From Schaalia sp. 19OD2882 (GTDB taxonomy: Bacteria > Actinomycetota > Actinomycetes > Actinomycetales > Actinomycetaceae), in NCBI RefSeq assembly GCF_018986735.1, contig NZ_CP065521.1, positions 248,001-312,000 on the forward strand: a stretch of 64,000 nucleotides of DNA. Reading direction: 5' to 3'. Positions 44,128 through 51,367 of the stretch are shown here, piece after piece; the stretch's first letter is position 1; every line of letters starts with the position of its first letter. The notes under the pieces are model-generated. The model was given only the letters and a program-made list of their open reading frames with translations. It was not told where the DNA came from and searched no databases. A program made the position numbers and the translations under genes.

Positions 44128-44153
44128 CAAGTATTGCAGAATTCAACTACTTG
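44128..44153. promoter_or_regulatory. Inverted repeat, probable MarR operator of the LLM operon
   Basis: CAAGTA (44128-44133) and TACTTG (44148-44153) are perfect arms around a 14-bp AT-rich spacer containing GAATTC. On the minus strand TTGCCC (44154-44159) and AATACT (about 44130-44135) lie about 18 bp apart, so the repeat would overlap the LLM promoter. Confidence 0.65.
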
Positions 44154-44211
44154 GGGCAAGGAGAGGGGTGTCACACTCCTTGGACACCCTCTTCCGGTCA
44201 TTGTCATTGGC

Positions 44212-44236
44212 GGGGTGGGGCGGGGCGGGGTGGGGG
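44212..44236 (+). other. G-quadruplex-forming sequence upstream of lsr2
   Basis: Five runs of four or five G are separated by single T or C bases (44212-44236), a textbook parallel G-quadruplex motif. It lies in the 349-bp gap between the divergent LLM operon and lsr2, on the lsr2 sense strand. Apart from this and the MarR-type operator the gap shows only an AT-rich lsr2 promoter region (TACGCT at 44363-44368 is a possible -10). Confidence 0.75.
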
Positions 44237-44435
44237 CACACTTTGGCGAGGGCGGGGCGCAGGCGCGCTCGACGTTCCGCTGGATCGTGCGGCCAAAGGT
44301 GGGAAATGCGGTGCCGTGTGAAGAATGTGCAATTTGAGGATGCTTTCTGACGCAATGTGTTCTACGCTTGTGGGTAATGGTCGCGAAATAGCGGCTTCAA
44401 TGCCCGGGGAAGCATTCTGGAAGGGGAAAGAGAGC

Positions 44436-44762
44436 ATGAAGAAGACCCAGGTGGTCCTCATCGACGACATTGACGGATCCGTGGGAGAATCCACCATCCC
44501 GTTCTCGTTCAAGGGCGTCAACTACGAGATCGACCTGTCGGCGGAGAATCTGGCGAAGTTCGAGTCCGAGCTTGCCGAGTGGATCGGTGCCGCACGTCGC
44601 GTCGGTGGACGGGCCATCGGCACCCGTGGCCGCAAGTCTGCCGGAACGGGTGGGCGCACTGCGCAGATCCGCGAATGGGCCCGCGGGCAGGGCCTCAAGG
44701 TTTCCGACCGTGGTCGTATTCCTGCGGAGATCGTCGAAGCCTTCGAGAAGGCCAACGCCTGA
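44436..44762 (+). CDS. lsr2: Lsr2 nucleoid-associated protein
   Basis: Lsr2 is the actinobacterial H-NS-like silencer of AT-rich DNA. The 108-residue protein shows the N-terminal oligomerisation domain (TQVVLIDDIDGSVGESTIPF, GVNYEIDLSAENLAKFE) and the C-terminal DNA-binding domain with REWARGQGLKVSDRGRIPAE, where RGR inserts into the minor groove. ATG 44436 follows a purine-rich AAGGGGAAAGAGAG. The upstream region is unusually AT-rich for this genome, so autoregulation is plausible. A hairpin follows the stop. Confidence 0.95.
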   Translation: MKKTQVVLIDDIDGSVGESTIPFSFKGVNYEIDLSAENLAKFESELAEWIGAARRVGGRAIGTRGRKSAGTGGRTAQIREWARGQGLKVSDRGRIPAEIVEAFEKANA

Positions 44763-44777
44763 CCCGAGGTGCGAGGG

Positions 44778-44814
44778 CCCCGGATTCACCGACGTCGCGT
44801 CGATGAATCCAGGG
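44778..44814 (+). terminator. Hairpin terminator after lsr2
   Basis: GGATTCA (44782-44788) pairs with TGAATCC (44804-44810), with an inner GACG/CGTC stem and flanking CCC/GGG pairs. It begins 16 bp after the lsr2 stop. The rest of the 260-bp gap to gpmA contains a second imperfect hairpin (44917-44943) and one 10-mer copy (44857-44866), but no gene. Confidence 0.6.
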
Positions 44815-44986
44815 TTCGTCGCGTCCGGAATGCGCAGTGCCCGGGGCGCGCATTCCCGCCCTCGTCCCCCCGGCGGGGTGGAGGAATCCCGAATCGGTGA
44901 CATTGAGAGGGCGATGTCCGGGGCAAGTGTCCGCTTGCCCGGACTCCCGGGCCTCGGTGGGCATCGACGCCGCAGTGCCCGGGCCC

Positions 44987-45016
44987 ATGACAAAGAGGTG
45001 TCGCCAATGGAACAAT
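44987..45016 (+). promoter_or_regulatory. Promoter of gpmA, leaderless type
   Basis: ATGACA (-35, 44987-44992) and AACAAT (-10, 45011-45016) are 18 bp apart, and the start codon follows 6 bp after the -10. The 14 bp ACAATGGGGCCATG around the start are identical to those at the ABC-like gene start near 20861. Confidence 0.6.
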
Positions 45017-45022
45017 GGGGCC

Positions 45023-45760
45023 ATGACCTACACATTGGTGCTGCTCCGCCACGGCGAGAGCGAATGGAATGCGAAGAACCTGTTCACCGGCTGGGTTGAC
45101 GTGCCCCTGTCCGACAAGGGACGCACCGAGGCCGCGCACGGCGGCGAGCTGCTCAAGGAGGCTGGCGTCCTGCCCGACGTCCTGTTCACCTCGATGCTTC
45201 GTCGCGCCATCATGACCGCCAACCTTGCACTGGATGCCGCGGACCGCCACTGGATCCCGGTCCTGCGTCACTGGCGTCTGAACGAGCGCCACTACGGCGC
45301 CCTGCAGGGCAAGAACAAGAAGGAGATCCGCGACGAGTACGGCGAGGACCAGTTCATGCAGTGGCGCAGGTCCTACGACGTGCCGCCGCCCGCCATCGAG
45401 GCCGGCTCGGAGTTCTCGCAGGACACCGACCCGCGCTACGCCGGTGAACCGATCCCCGCGACCGAGTGCCTCAAGGACGTCCTGGAGCGCCTCCTGCCCT
45501 ACTGGGAGGAGACCATCGTCCCCGAGATCCGCACCGGCAAGACCGTGATGATTGCCGCCCACGGCAACTCGCTGCGCGCCATCGTCAAGCACCTCGACCA
45601 GATCTCCGACGACGAGATCGCCGGTGTCAACATCCCCACCGGTGTCCCGCTGGTCTACGAGCTGGACGAGGAGACCCTGCAGCCCGTCAAGAAGGGCGGT
45701 CGTTACCTGGATCCCGAGGCCGAGGCGAAGATTGCCGCCGTGGCCAACCAGGGCAAGTGA
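45023..45760 (+). CDS. gpmA: 2,3-bisphosphoglycerate-dependent phosphoglycerate mutase
   Basis: GpmA interconverts 3- and 2-phosphoglycerate in glycolysis. The 245-residue enzyme has the phosphohistidine motif [10 protein letters not shown] (H10), [40 protein letters not shown] with the catalytic Glu, and the second His in [17 protein letters not shown] 45023 has AACAAT 6 bp upstream and no ribosome binding site, so it is probably translated from a leaderless mRNA. A terminator with T-tract follows and separates it from carD. Confidence 0.95.
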   Translation: MTYTLVLLRHGESEWNAKNLFTGWVDVPLSDKGRTEAAHGGELLKEAGVLPDVLFTSMLRRAIMTANLALDAADRHWIPVLRHWRLNERHYGALQGKNKKEIRDEYGEDQFMQWRRSYDVPPPAIEAGSEFSQDTDPRYAGEPIPATECLKDVLERLLPYWEETIVPEIRTGKTVMIAAHGNSLRAIVKHLDQISDDEIAGVNIPTGVPLVYELDEETLQPVKKGGRYLDPEAEAKIAAVANQGK

Positions 45761-45781
45761 CCCAGCCGCCCACGCGCGGCG

Positions 45782-45820
45782 CCGGGGCCCCGACCATCAC
45801 GGTCGGGGCCCCGGTCTTTT
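45782..45820 (+). terminator. Rho-independent terminator after gpmA
   Basis: A perfect 14-bp stem (45782-45795 with 45801-45814) and ATCAC loop are followed by TCTTTT. It is the only hairpin in the window with a clear T-tract. Confidence 0.92.
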
Positions 45821-45841
45821 GGCCTCCGACCCGCCACCGGC

Positions 45842-45856
45842 CCTGACAGTGTCAGG
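45842..45856. promoter_or_regulatory. 15-bp palindrome upstream of carD
   Basis: CCTGACA-G-TGTCAGG is a perfect inverted repeat centred about 37 bp before the carD -10 hexamer. It sits where an activator or repressor could act, but could also be a secondary hairpin after gpmA. Confidence 0.45.
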
Positions 45857-45882
45857 CTCATTCGGGCCGGGCGAGGGGCAGA

Positions 45883-45891
45883 TGCTAGTAT
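45883..45891 (+). promoter_or_regulatory. Extended -10 of carD promoter
   Basis: TGC followed by TAGTAT (45886-45891) is an extended -10 element 34 bp before the carD start codon. No good -35 is present, which fits extended -10 promoters. Confidence 0.6.
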
Positions 45892-45925
45892 GGAACCCGC
45901 TGCGCACAAAATTCAGGGGGTCCTC

Positions 45926-46480
45926 ATGTCTTTCGCCATCGGTCAGACTGTCGTCTACCCGCACCACGGGGCGGCGACGATCGAGGAGATCGCGACCCGT
46001 CAGATCCGAGGCGAGGAGAAGACCTACCTGACCCTGCGCGTGTCCCAGGGCGATCTGACGATCAAGGTTCCCGCCGAGAACGTCGACCTGGTCGGGGTCC
46101 GTGACGTCGTCGACGAGGAGGGTCTGGAAAAGGTTCTCGCAGTCCTGCGCGCTCCCTACGTCGAAGAGCCCACCAACTGGTCGCGCCGGTACAAGGCCAA
46201 CCAGGAGAAGATCGCCACCGGCGACATCGTCAAGGTCTCCGAGGTCGTGCGCGACCTGACCCGCCGCGACGACCAGAAGAAGCTTTCCACCGGCGAAAAG
46301 CGGATGCTCACCAAGGCCCGCCAGATCCTCACCTCCGAGTTGGCCCTGGCGCGCAACATCGACAAGGCCGCCGCCGCCCAGCGCCTCGATGAAATCCTGG
46401 CCGAAGGCCGCATGGACGAGGATGCGGCGGCAGCGGAGGACGCCGCAGGCACCGCCCAGCCCACGACCTCCCAGGACTGA
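45926..46480 (+). CDS. carD: CarD family transcription regulator (RNA polymerase-binding)
   Basis: CarD binds the RNA polymerase beta subunit and stabilises open promoter complexes, acting on rRNA and housekeeping transcription. The 184-residue protein has the Tudor-like RNAP-interaction domain [20 protein letters not shown] through [20 protein letters not shown] and a helical DNA-binding domain with [20 protein letters not shown] and [19 protein letters not shown]. About 20 acidic/Ala residues extend the C-terminus. AGGGGG lies 5 bp before ATG 45926; an in-frame ATG at 45890 overlaps the -10. ispD follows after 17 bp. Confidence 0.94.
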   Translation: MSFAIGQTVVYPHHGAATIEEIATRQIRGEEKTYLTLRVSQGDLTIKVPAENVDLVGVRDVVDEEGLEKVLAVLRAPYVEEPTNWSRRYKANQEKIATGDIVKVSEVVRDLTRRDDQKKLSTGEKRMLTKARQILTSELALARNIDKAAAAQRLDEILAEGRMDEDAAAAEDAAGTAQPTTSQD

Positions 46481-46497
46481 ACGCCGCCGAGTTCGTC

Positions 46498-47253
46498 ATG
46501 AGCTCCGCCCGTCGAGTCCTCGCGGTTCTCACCGCCGCAGGTTCCGGTACGCGCCTCGGCTGTGACGGCCCGAAGGCCCTGGTGCCCGTCGGCAGCACCC
46601 CCATGGTGGTCCTGGCCGCCCGCGGCCTTGCCGAAGGCGGGGTCGACCGTGTCGTCGTCACCGCCCCCGAGTCGGACATGGACGCATTCCACGACCTCTT
46701 CCCCGATGGCGTCTGCCCCGGTCACGAGGGCGTGGCAGTTCGCGTGGTCGCCGGTTCGCCCCTGTCGCGCCAGGCGTCGGTGAAAAACGGCCTGGATGCT
46801 CTGGCCGAAGACGACAGTGACCTTGCCGATTCGGTCATCCTGGTCCACGACGCCGCCCGGCCACTGACCCCCGCCTCGGTCACCGCCCGCGTCATCGCCG
46901 CCGTGCGGGCCGGACACGACGCGGTGATCCCCGCCATGCCCGTCACCGACACCCTCAAGCAGGTCGACCAGAGCCCCGCCGACGGGGCCTCCAGCCTGGT
47001 CCTGGTCACGCCCGACCGTTCCCGTCTGGTCAGTGTCCAGACCCCACAGGGCTTCCAGGGGCGGGTGCTCCTCAAGGCCCACCACGACGCGGAGGCTCGC
47101 GGGTCGAATGAAACCACCGCCGCCACCGATGACGCGGGCCTGGTCGAAGCGGCCGGAGGGCAGGTGCACGTGGTCCTCGGATCTGCCGACAGTCTCAAGG
47201 TGACCACCACGGTGGACCTCGCCCTGGCCGAGATGCTCTCCCCCGCACGCTGA
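46498..47253 (+). CDS. ispD: 2-C-methyl-D-erythritol 4-phosphate cytidylyltransferase
   Basis: IspD forms CDP-methylerythritol in the MEP isoprenoid pathway. The 251-residue protein has the nucleotide-binding LTAAGSGTRLGCDGPKALVP, VHDAARPLTP, PAMPVTDTLK, VSVQTPQGF and the ATDDAGLVEAAG segment. It follows carD by 17 bp, a conserved actinobacterial pairing. ispF, the usual next gene, is displaced by an MFS gene and turned onto the other strand here. Confidence 0.94.
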   Translation: MSSARRVLAVLTAAGSGTRLGCDGPKALVPVGSTPMVVLAARGLAEGGVDRVVVTAPESDMDAFHDLFPDGVCPGHEGVAVRVVAGSPLSRQASVKNGLDALAEDDSDLADSVILVHDAARPLTPASVTARVIAAVRAGHDAVIPAMPVTDTLKQVDQSPADGASSLVLVTPDRSRLVSVQTPQGFQGRVLLKAHHDAEARGSNETTAATDDAGLVEAAGGQVHVVLGSADSLKVTTTVDLALAEMLSPAR

Positions 47254-47404
47254 CGCTCCCAGCCGTCGAGGCGGCTCCGTCCTCGTCGCACGACCGGCGG
47301 ACCGGATCTTCTTCGAAGTCGGATACACCCGTGTTCACTGGCGCCACCTGCACGCGTGATAGCGTCATGGCGATCAAGTCCTGTGAGGCTCGAAGGAGCA
47401 GCGA

Positions 47405-48799
47405 ATGTCCGACTCCGCAGCGCACGCGGGCGCACCCGCCCCTCAGGCCGCGCCGGCCAAACGCAAGCTGCTGACCCGTCGAGTCGTCGAATGGTCCCTG
47501 TGGGACTGGGGCTCGGCGGCATTCAATGCGGTGGCCACCACCTTCGTCTTCTCCAGTTACCTGACCACGGACGGCAACTTCACCGACGAAGCCACCGCGT
47601 CCTCGCACCTGTCCCTTGGCCTGACACTGGCGGGACTGGTCATTGCCGCACTGGCCCCCATCACCGGACAGCGTGCGGACCGGCGCGGCAAGGGCGGAGT
47701 CTGGCTGGCCTGGTTCACGGGGATGGTCGTCCTGTGCCTGCTGGCCATGTTCTTCATCTACCCGCAGAGCCCCTTGGGAGCCACCAACGCCCTGTGGCTG
47801 GGCATCGGCCTGCTGGGTCTTGGCAACATCTTCTTCGAATTCGCCTCCGTCAGCTACAACGCGATGCTCAACCACATCGCCCACAAGGAGGACATGGGCC
47901 GCGTGTCCGGGATCGGTTGGGGTGCCGGCTACCTGGGAGGCATCGTCCTGCTGCTCATCACCTACGTCGGTTTCATCTCTCCCGAGGTCGGCTGGTTCGG
48001 GGTGACGGGCGAGAACAGCATGAACGTGCGTGTCACCATGCTCACCGCAGCCCTGTGGTTCGCCGTGTTCTCCCTGCCGGTGATCCTTCACCCGCCCAAG
48101 CCTTCCCGGATCGACAGGGCCACCGCCACGTCCAAGGAGAGCCTGCTGGACTCCTATCGGATGCTCTGGGCCACTGTGCGCTCCCTGCGCAGGGAAGCGC
48201 CGCACACGCTGTTCTTCCTGATCGCCTCGGCCGTCTTCCGCGACGGCATGGCAGGAGTGTTCACCTACGGGGCGATCATTGGAAAGACTGTCTTCGACTT
48301 CAGCGCGGGCGACATCCTCATCTTCGCCATTGCCGCCAATGTGGTGGCGGGTGTGGCCACCTTCGCCTTCGGCTTCCTGGACGACCTGCTCGGACCCAAG
48401 TGGGTCATCGTCATCGCCTTGGTGTCGATGATCGCCTCGGGCACGGGCATCTTCATCCTGCACGAGAGGGGCCCGATCGTCTTCTGGATCCTGGGGCTGA
48501 TCCTGTCCGTCTTCGTGGGGCCCGTGCAGTCGGCCTCGCGCTCACTGCTGGCCCGTATGATCCCCAATGGCCGCGAGGGCGAGATCTTCGGCCTGTACGC
48601 CACGACCGGACGCGCCGTGTCCTTCATGGCGCCCGCCATGTACCTGCTCTCCCTGACCCTGGGCGCCCTGGTCATGGGCGCCGGGGTCGAGTACACCCAC
48701 TGGGGCATCCTCGGCATCGTCACGGTGCTGGCGGCGGGTCTGGCGTTGACTCTGCCGGTCAAGGTCGAGGCCGCCCACCTGAACCACATGGCGGAGTGA
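47405..48799 (+). CDS. MFS transporter, UMF1 (Atg22-like) family
   Basis: This 464-residue carrier has about 12 transmembrane helices. WSLWDWGSAAFNAVATTFVF near the N-terminus, GQRADRRGKGGVWLA (MFS motif A between helices 2 and 3), and GRVSGIGWGAGYLGGIVLL are typical of the UMF1 family. RSLLARMIPNGREGEIFGLY is also characteristic. The substrate is unknown; members related to Atg22 may export amino acids. AAGGAG lies 6-7 bp before ATG 47405. It interrupts the ispD-ispF neighbourhood and is convergent with ispF. Confidence 0.87.
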   Translation: MSDSAAHAGAPAPQAAPAKRKLLTRRVVEWSLWDWGSAAFNAVATTFVFSSYLTTDGNFTDEATASSHLSLGLTLAGLVIAALAPITGQRADRRGKGGVWLAWFTGMVVLCLLAMFFIYPQSPLGATNALWLGIGLLGLGNIFFEFASVSYNAMLNHIAHKEDMGRVSGIGWGAGYLGGIVLLLITYVGFISPEVGWFGVTGENSMNVRVTMLTAALWFAVFSLPVILHPPKPSRIDRATATSKESLLDSYRMLWATVRSLRREAPHTLFFLIASAVFRDGMAGVFTYGAIIGKTVFDFSAGDILIFAIAANVVAGVATFAFGFLDDLLGPKWVIVIALVSMIASGTGIFILHERGPIVFWILGLILSVFVGPVQSASRSLLARMIPNGREGEIFGLYATTGRAVSFMAPAMYLLSLTLGALVMGAGVEYTHWGILGIVTVLAAGLALTLPVKVEAAHLNHMAE

Positions 48800-48850
48800 G
48801 GCGCGGCGGGGCACCGTGCGAGGGAGCCGGCCGCGCACCTGCCCGCGCCT
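48800..48850. terminator. Bidirectional hairpin between MFS gene and ispF
   Basis: GGCGCGG near 48800 pairs with the CCGCGCC-like GCCCGCGCCT (48841-48850), with one small bulge and an inner imperfect stem, in the 86-bp convergent gap. Confidence 0.4.
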
Positions 48851-48885
48851 TTGCGAGCCAGGAGGGACGAGGACTGCCTGCCTCG

Positions 48886-49389
48886 TCAGCGGCGGACGAC
48901 CAGGGCGCCGGCAATCGCCGCCAAACCCTCGCCCCGCCCGGTGAACCCCAGACCGTCGGTGGTCGTCGCACTCACCTGGACCGGGGCACCGACGATCCCA
49001 CTCATCCGGGCGCAGGCCTCGGGCAGGCGAGCGGCCATGCGAGGACGCCTGCCGATGACCTGCACGGTGACATTGCCGATGGCCCAACCCTCCTGGTCGA
49101 GCATACGGACGACCTCGCGCAGGAAGGCCTCGCCCGAGGCCCCGTGCCATTGCGGCCGATCCGTGCCGAAGACGGTGCCCATTTCACCCAGGCCGGAGGC
49201 CCCCAGCAGTGCGTCGCAGGCGGCGTGCGCGGCCACGTCCCCGTCGGAGTGACCCTCCAGAGGGGTTTCTCCCGGCCACTCCAGGCACGCCAACATGAGG
49301 GTCTTGTCCTGTACGGCCTGCGGGTCCGTGGCGAAGGCGTGCACGTCGATGGCTTGGCCGACGCGGAAGGGAATGCGGGAGTCACTCAT
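48886..49389 (-). CDS. ispF: 2-C-methyl-D-erythritol 2,4-cyclodiphosphate synthase
   Basis: IspF cyclises CDP-ME-2-phosphate in the MEP pathway. The 167-residue protein shows metal ligands D15 and H17 (AIDVHAF) and H47 in [20 protein letters not shown], followed by [16 protein letters not shown] near the C-terminus. It is divergent from thrC. There is no ribosome binding site; TAGGCT lies exactly 6 bp before the ATG at 49389, consistent with a leaderless transcript. Confidence 0.94.
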   Translation of the reverse strand: MSDSRIPFRVGQAIDVHAFATDPQAVQDKTLMLACLEWPGETPLEGHSDGDVAAHAACDALLGASGLGEMGTVFGTDRPQWHGASGEAFLREVVRMLDQEGWAIGNVTVQVIGRRPRMAARLPEACARMSGIVGAPVQVSATTTDGLGFTGRGEGLAAIAGALVVRR

Positions 49390-49395
49390 GGGCCA

Positions 49396-49401
49396 AGCCT
49401 A
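49396..49401 (-). promoter_or_regulatory. -10 hexamer of leaderless ispF
   Basis: TAGGCT on the minus strand, 6 bp before the ispF start codon, back to back with the thrC -10 at 49460. Confidence 0.6.
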
Positions 49402-49459
49402 TGCGCCCGGGCGAGGGTACCTCGGTGGACAGTCCTTTCGTGCGGGTACGGGCCGTCGA

Positions 49460-49465
49460 TAGGAT
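49460..49465 (+). promoter_or_regulatory. -10 hexamer of leaderless thrC
   Basis: TAGGAT, 6 bp before the thrC ATG; no Shine-Dalgarno sequence lies between. Confidence 0.65.
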
Positions 49466-49471
49466 CGGTCC

Positions 49472-50944
49472 ATGCGCTACCTGTCGACCCGGCACACCCC
49501 CGGCCAGTCCGGCGAGTCCTTCTGCGACATCCTGTTGGAGGGCCTTGCCCCGGACGGCGGACTCTACCTGCCAGAGACGTATCCGCAGGTGGATGCCGAC
49601 ACGCGCGCAAGATGGCGGACCCTGTTGGCCGAACAGGGCTACGCGGCACTGGCCGCCGAGGTGCTGGCCCTCTTCGTCGACGACATTCCCCGCGAGGATC
49701 TGCAGGCCATCTGCGCGCGCGCCTACCGCACCCCCGCCTTCAGCCACCCGGACATCGTGCCCGTCACCGAAGTGGAGGACGGGCTGTGGGTGGCCCACCT
49801 GTCCAATGGCCCCACTGCCGCCTTCAAGGACATGGCGATGCAGCTGCTGGGGGAACTCTTCGAATACGAGTTGGGGCGACGCGGCAACTGGCTGACCATT
49901 GTGGGCGCCACCAGCGGTGACACCGGGTCGTCCGCCGAATACGCGCTGCGCGGCCGCCAGGGTTTGTCGGTTGTCATGCTGACTCCCGCGGGTCGGATGA
50001 CGGCCTTCCAGAGGGCCCAGATGTACTCCCTGCCGGATCCGAACATCATCAACGTGGCCGTGGACGGCGTCTTCGACGACTGTCAGGACCTGGTCAAGGC
50101 CGTGAACATGGACGCCGACTTCAAGCAGGAGTGGCACATCGGCGCCGTCAACTCCATCAACTGGGCGCGGGTCGTTGCCCAGGTCGCCTACTACGTGGCC
50201 ACGTGGCTGAGGGTCTCCGGTCAGGTGGCGCCCCGTACGGGTGCGGACGCCGACACGATGACGATCTCCGTGTGTGTGCCCAGCGCCAACTTCGGCAATG
50301 TGTGCGCCGCCCACATTGCCCGTTCCATGGGAATCCCCCTTGACACACTCGTGGTGGCCACGAATGAGAACGACGTCCTGGACGAGTTCTTCCGCACGGG
50401 TGTGTACCGGCCTCGTCCGGGCAGTGAAACCTTGGCGACCTCCTCCCCGTCGATGGACATTTCGAAGGCCTCCAACTTCGAGCGTTTCGTCCACGACCTG
50501 TTGGGTGGGGACTCCCAGCGGGTCGCGGAGCTCTTCGGCAAGCAGCTGGAGCGCGACGGGGCCATCGACTTGTCCGATGCACCGGAGTTCGCGCGGGTGC
50601 GAAGCGACTTCGGGTTCGTCTCGGGCTCGTCCTCACATGCCGATCGCTTGGCGCAGATCGCGCGGGTCGAGGCCGAGGACGACTACTTGTTGGACCCGCA
50701 CACCGCCGACGGAGTGCACGTGGCGCGGCAGTGGAAGAGGCGCGTGGAGGGGCCGATGGTCGTCATGGAGACGGCACTGCCGGTCAAGTTCGCCGAGACC
50801 ATCCACGAGGCCACCGGCCACCTGCCGCCTGTGCCCGAGCGCTTCCAGGGCATCGAGGACGCGCACCAGAGGGTCGTCGACCTGGACAATGACGTGGAGG
50901 CACTCAAAGAGTTGATCGCCACCCGGGTGCGTCCCGGCGCCTGA
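49472..50944 (+). CDS. thrC: Threonine synthase
   Basis: ThrC converts O-phosphohomoserine to threonine with PLP. The 490-residue protein is the long form, like the E. coli and yeast enzymes: MRYLSTRHTPGQSGESFCDI at the N-terminus, PLP Lys119 in SNGPTAAFKDMAMQLLG, TIVGATSGDTGSSAEYAL, the VDGVFDDCQDLVKAV loop and CVPSANFGNVCAAHIARSMG. Preceded by TAGGAT and 6 bp, so leaderless. Threonine made here and threonine broken down by tdh-kbl suggest control of threonine/glycine balance, though the loci are unlinked. Confidence 0.95.
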   Translation: MRYLSTRHTPGQSGESFCDILLEGLAPDGGLYLPETYPQVDADTRARWRTLLAEQGYAALAAEVLALFVDDIPREDLQAICARAYRTPAFSHPDIVPVTEVEDGLWVAHLSNGPTAAFKDMAMQLLGELFEYELGRRGNWLTIVGATSGDTGSSAEYALRGRQGLSVVMLTPAGRMTAFQRAQMYSLPDPNIINVAVDGVFDDCQDLVKAVNMDADFKQEWHIGAVNSINWARVVAQVAYYVATWLRVSGQVAPRTGADADTMTISVCVPSANFGNVCAAHIARSMGIPLDTLVVATNENDVLDEFFRTGVYRPRPGSETLATSSPSMDISKASNFERFVHDLLGGDSQRVAELFGKQLERDGAIDLSDAPEFARVRSDFGFVSGSSSHADRLAQIARVEAEDDYLLDPHTADGVHVARQWKRRVEGPMVVMETALPVKFAETIHEATGHLPPVPERFQGIEDAHQRVVDLDNDVEALKELIATRVRPGA

Positions 50945-51367
50945 GGTGACCTGTCGCGCCGCCGAAACGCACACGGGGCTGCGGATCCGTCTCGGCCAAG
51001 CACACGCCGATGGTGACGTCGACGGCGGCCGGCACCAGCGCCGGCCAGGAGATGTGGGTCATGGCGAATTCGTTCCACACCTCGACCAGCAACTCCCGTG
51101 TTGCGCTGCGAGCAAATGCCGCGCAACTGTGTGGGGCGAACACGGCGACGTACACGTGGGACGGGCCACCCACGGTGACGAATGGGGCGAAGACCCGACG
51201 GACGGCGCGGTGGCAGCGGCTCGTCACGTGCCCACGAAATGCGTGGCGGAAGTGGCGGATGTGGCGCCCACGTGCTTCACGCGCCGGCCCCGCCCTCGAC
51301 CCCTGTCACGAAGGACCACGCGTCGACGCCTGGATCGCGCCTGGGCCGCCCCCGATAGGATCTGGGC
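50945..51367. other. 423-bp gap between thrC and cysS, no convincing gene
   Basis: Open frames exist on both strands (for example minus strand about 50950-51227, plus strand 51010-51300), but none has a ribosome binding site, a leaderless signature, or recognisable sequence. Composition and codon pattern are mixed, so decayed coding DNA is possible. The cysS -10 hexamer TAGGAT is at 51356-51361. Confidence 0.5.
51356..51361 (+). promoter_or_regulatory. -10 hexamer of leaderless cysS
   Basis: TAGGAT, exactly 6 bp before the cysS ATG, identical in sequence and spacing to thrC. Confidence 0.65.

Noticed and set aside
47195..48463. 422-codon minus-strand open frame opposite the MFS gene
   Set aside because: His/Asp/Gln-rich antisense translation typical of shadows; the MFS frame has helices, motif A and a ribosome binding site.
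50904..51227. Possible minus-strand gene of 107 codons between thrC and cysS
   Set aside because: It overlaps the end of thrC, lacks a ribosome binding site or leaderless hexamer and matches nothing recognisable; recorded only as a gap.
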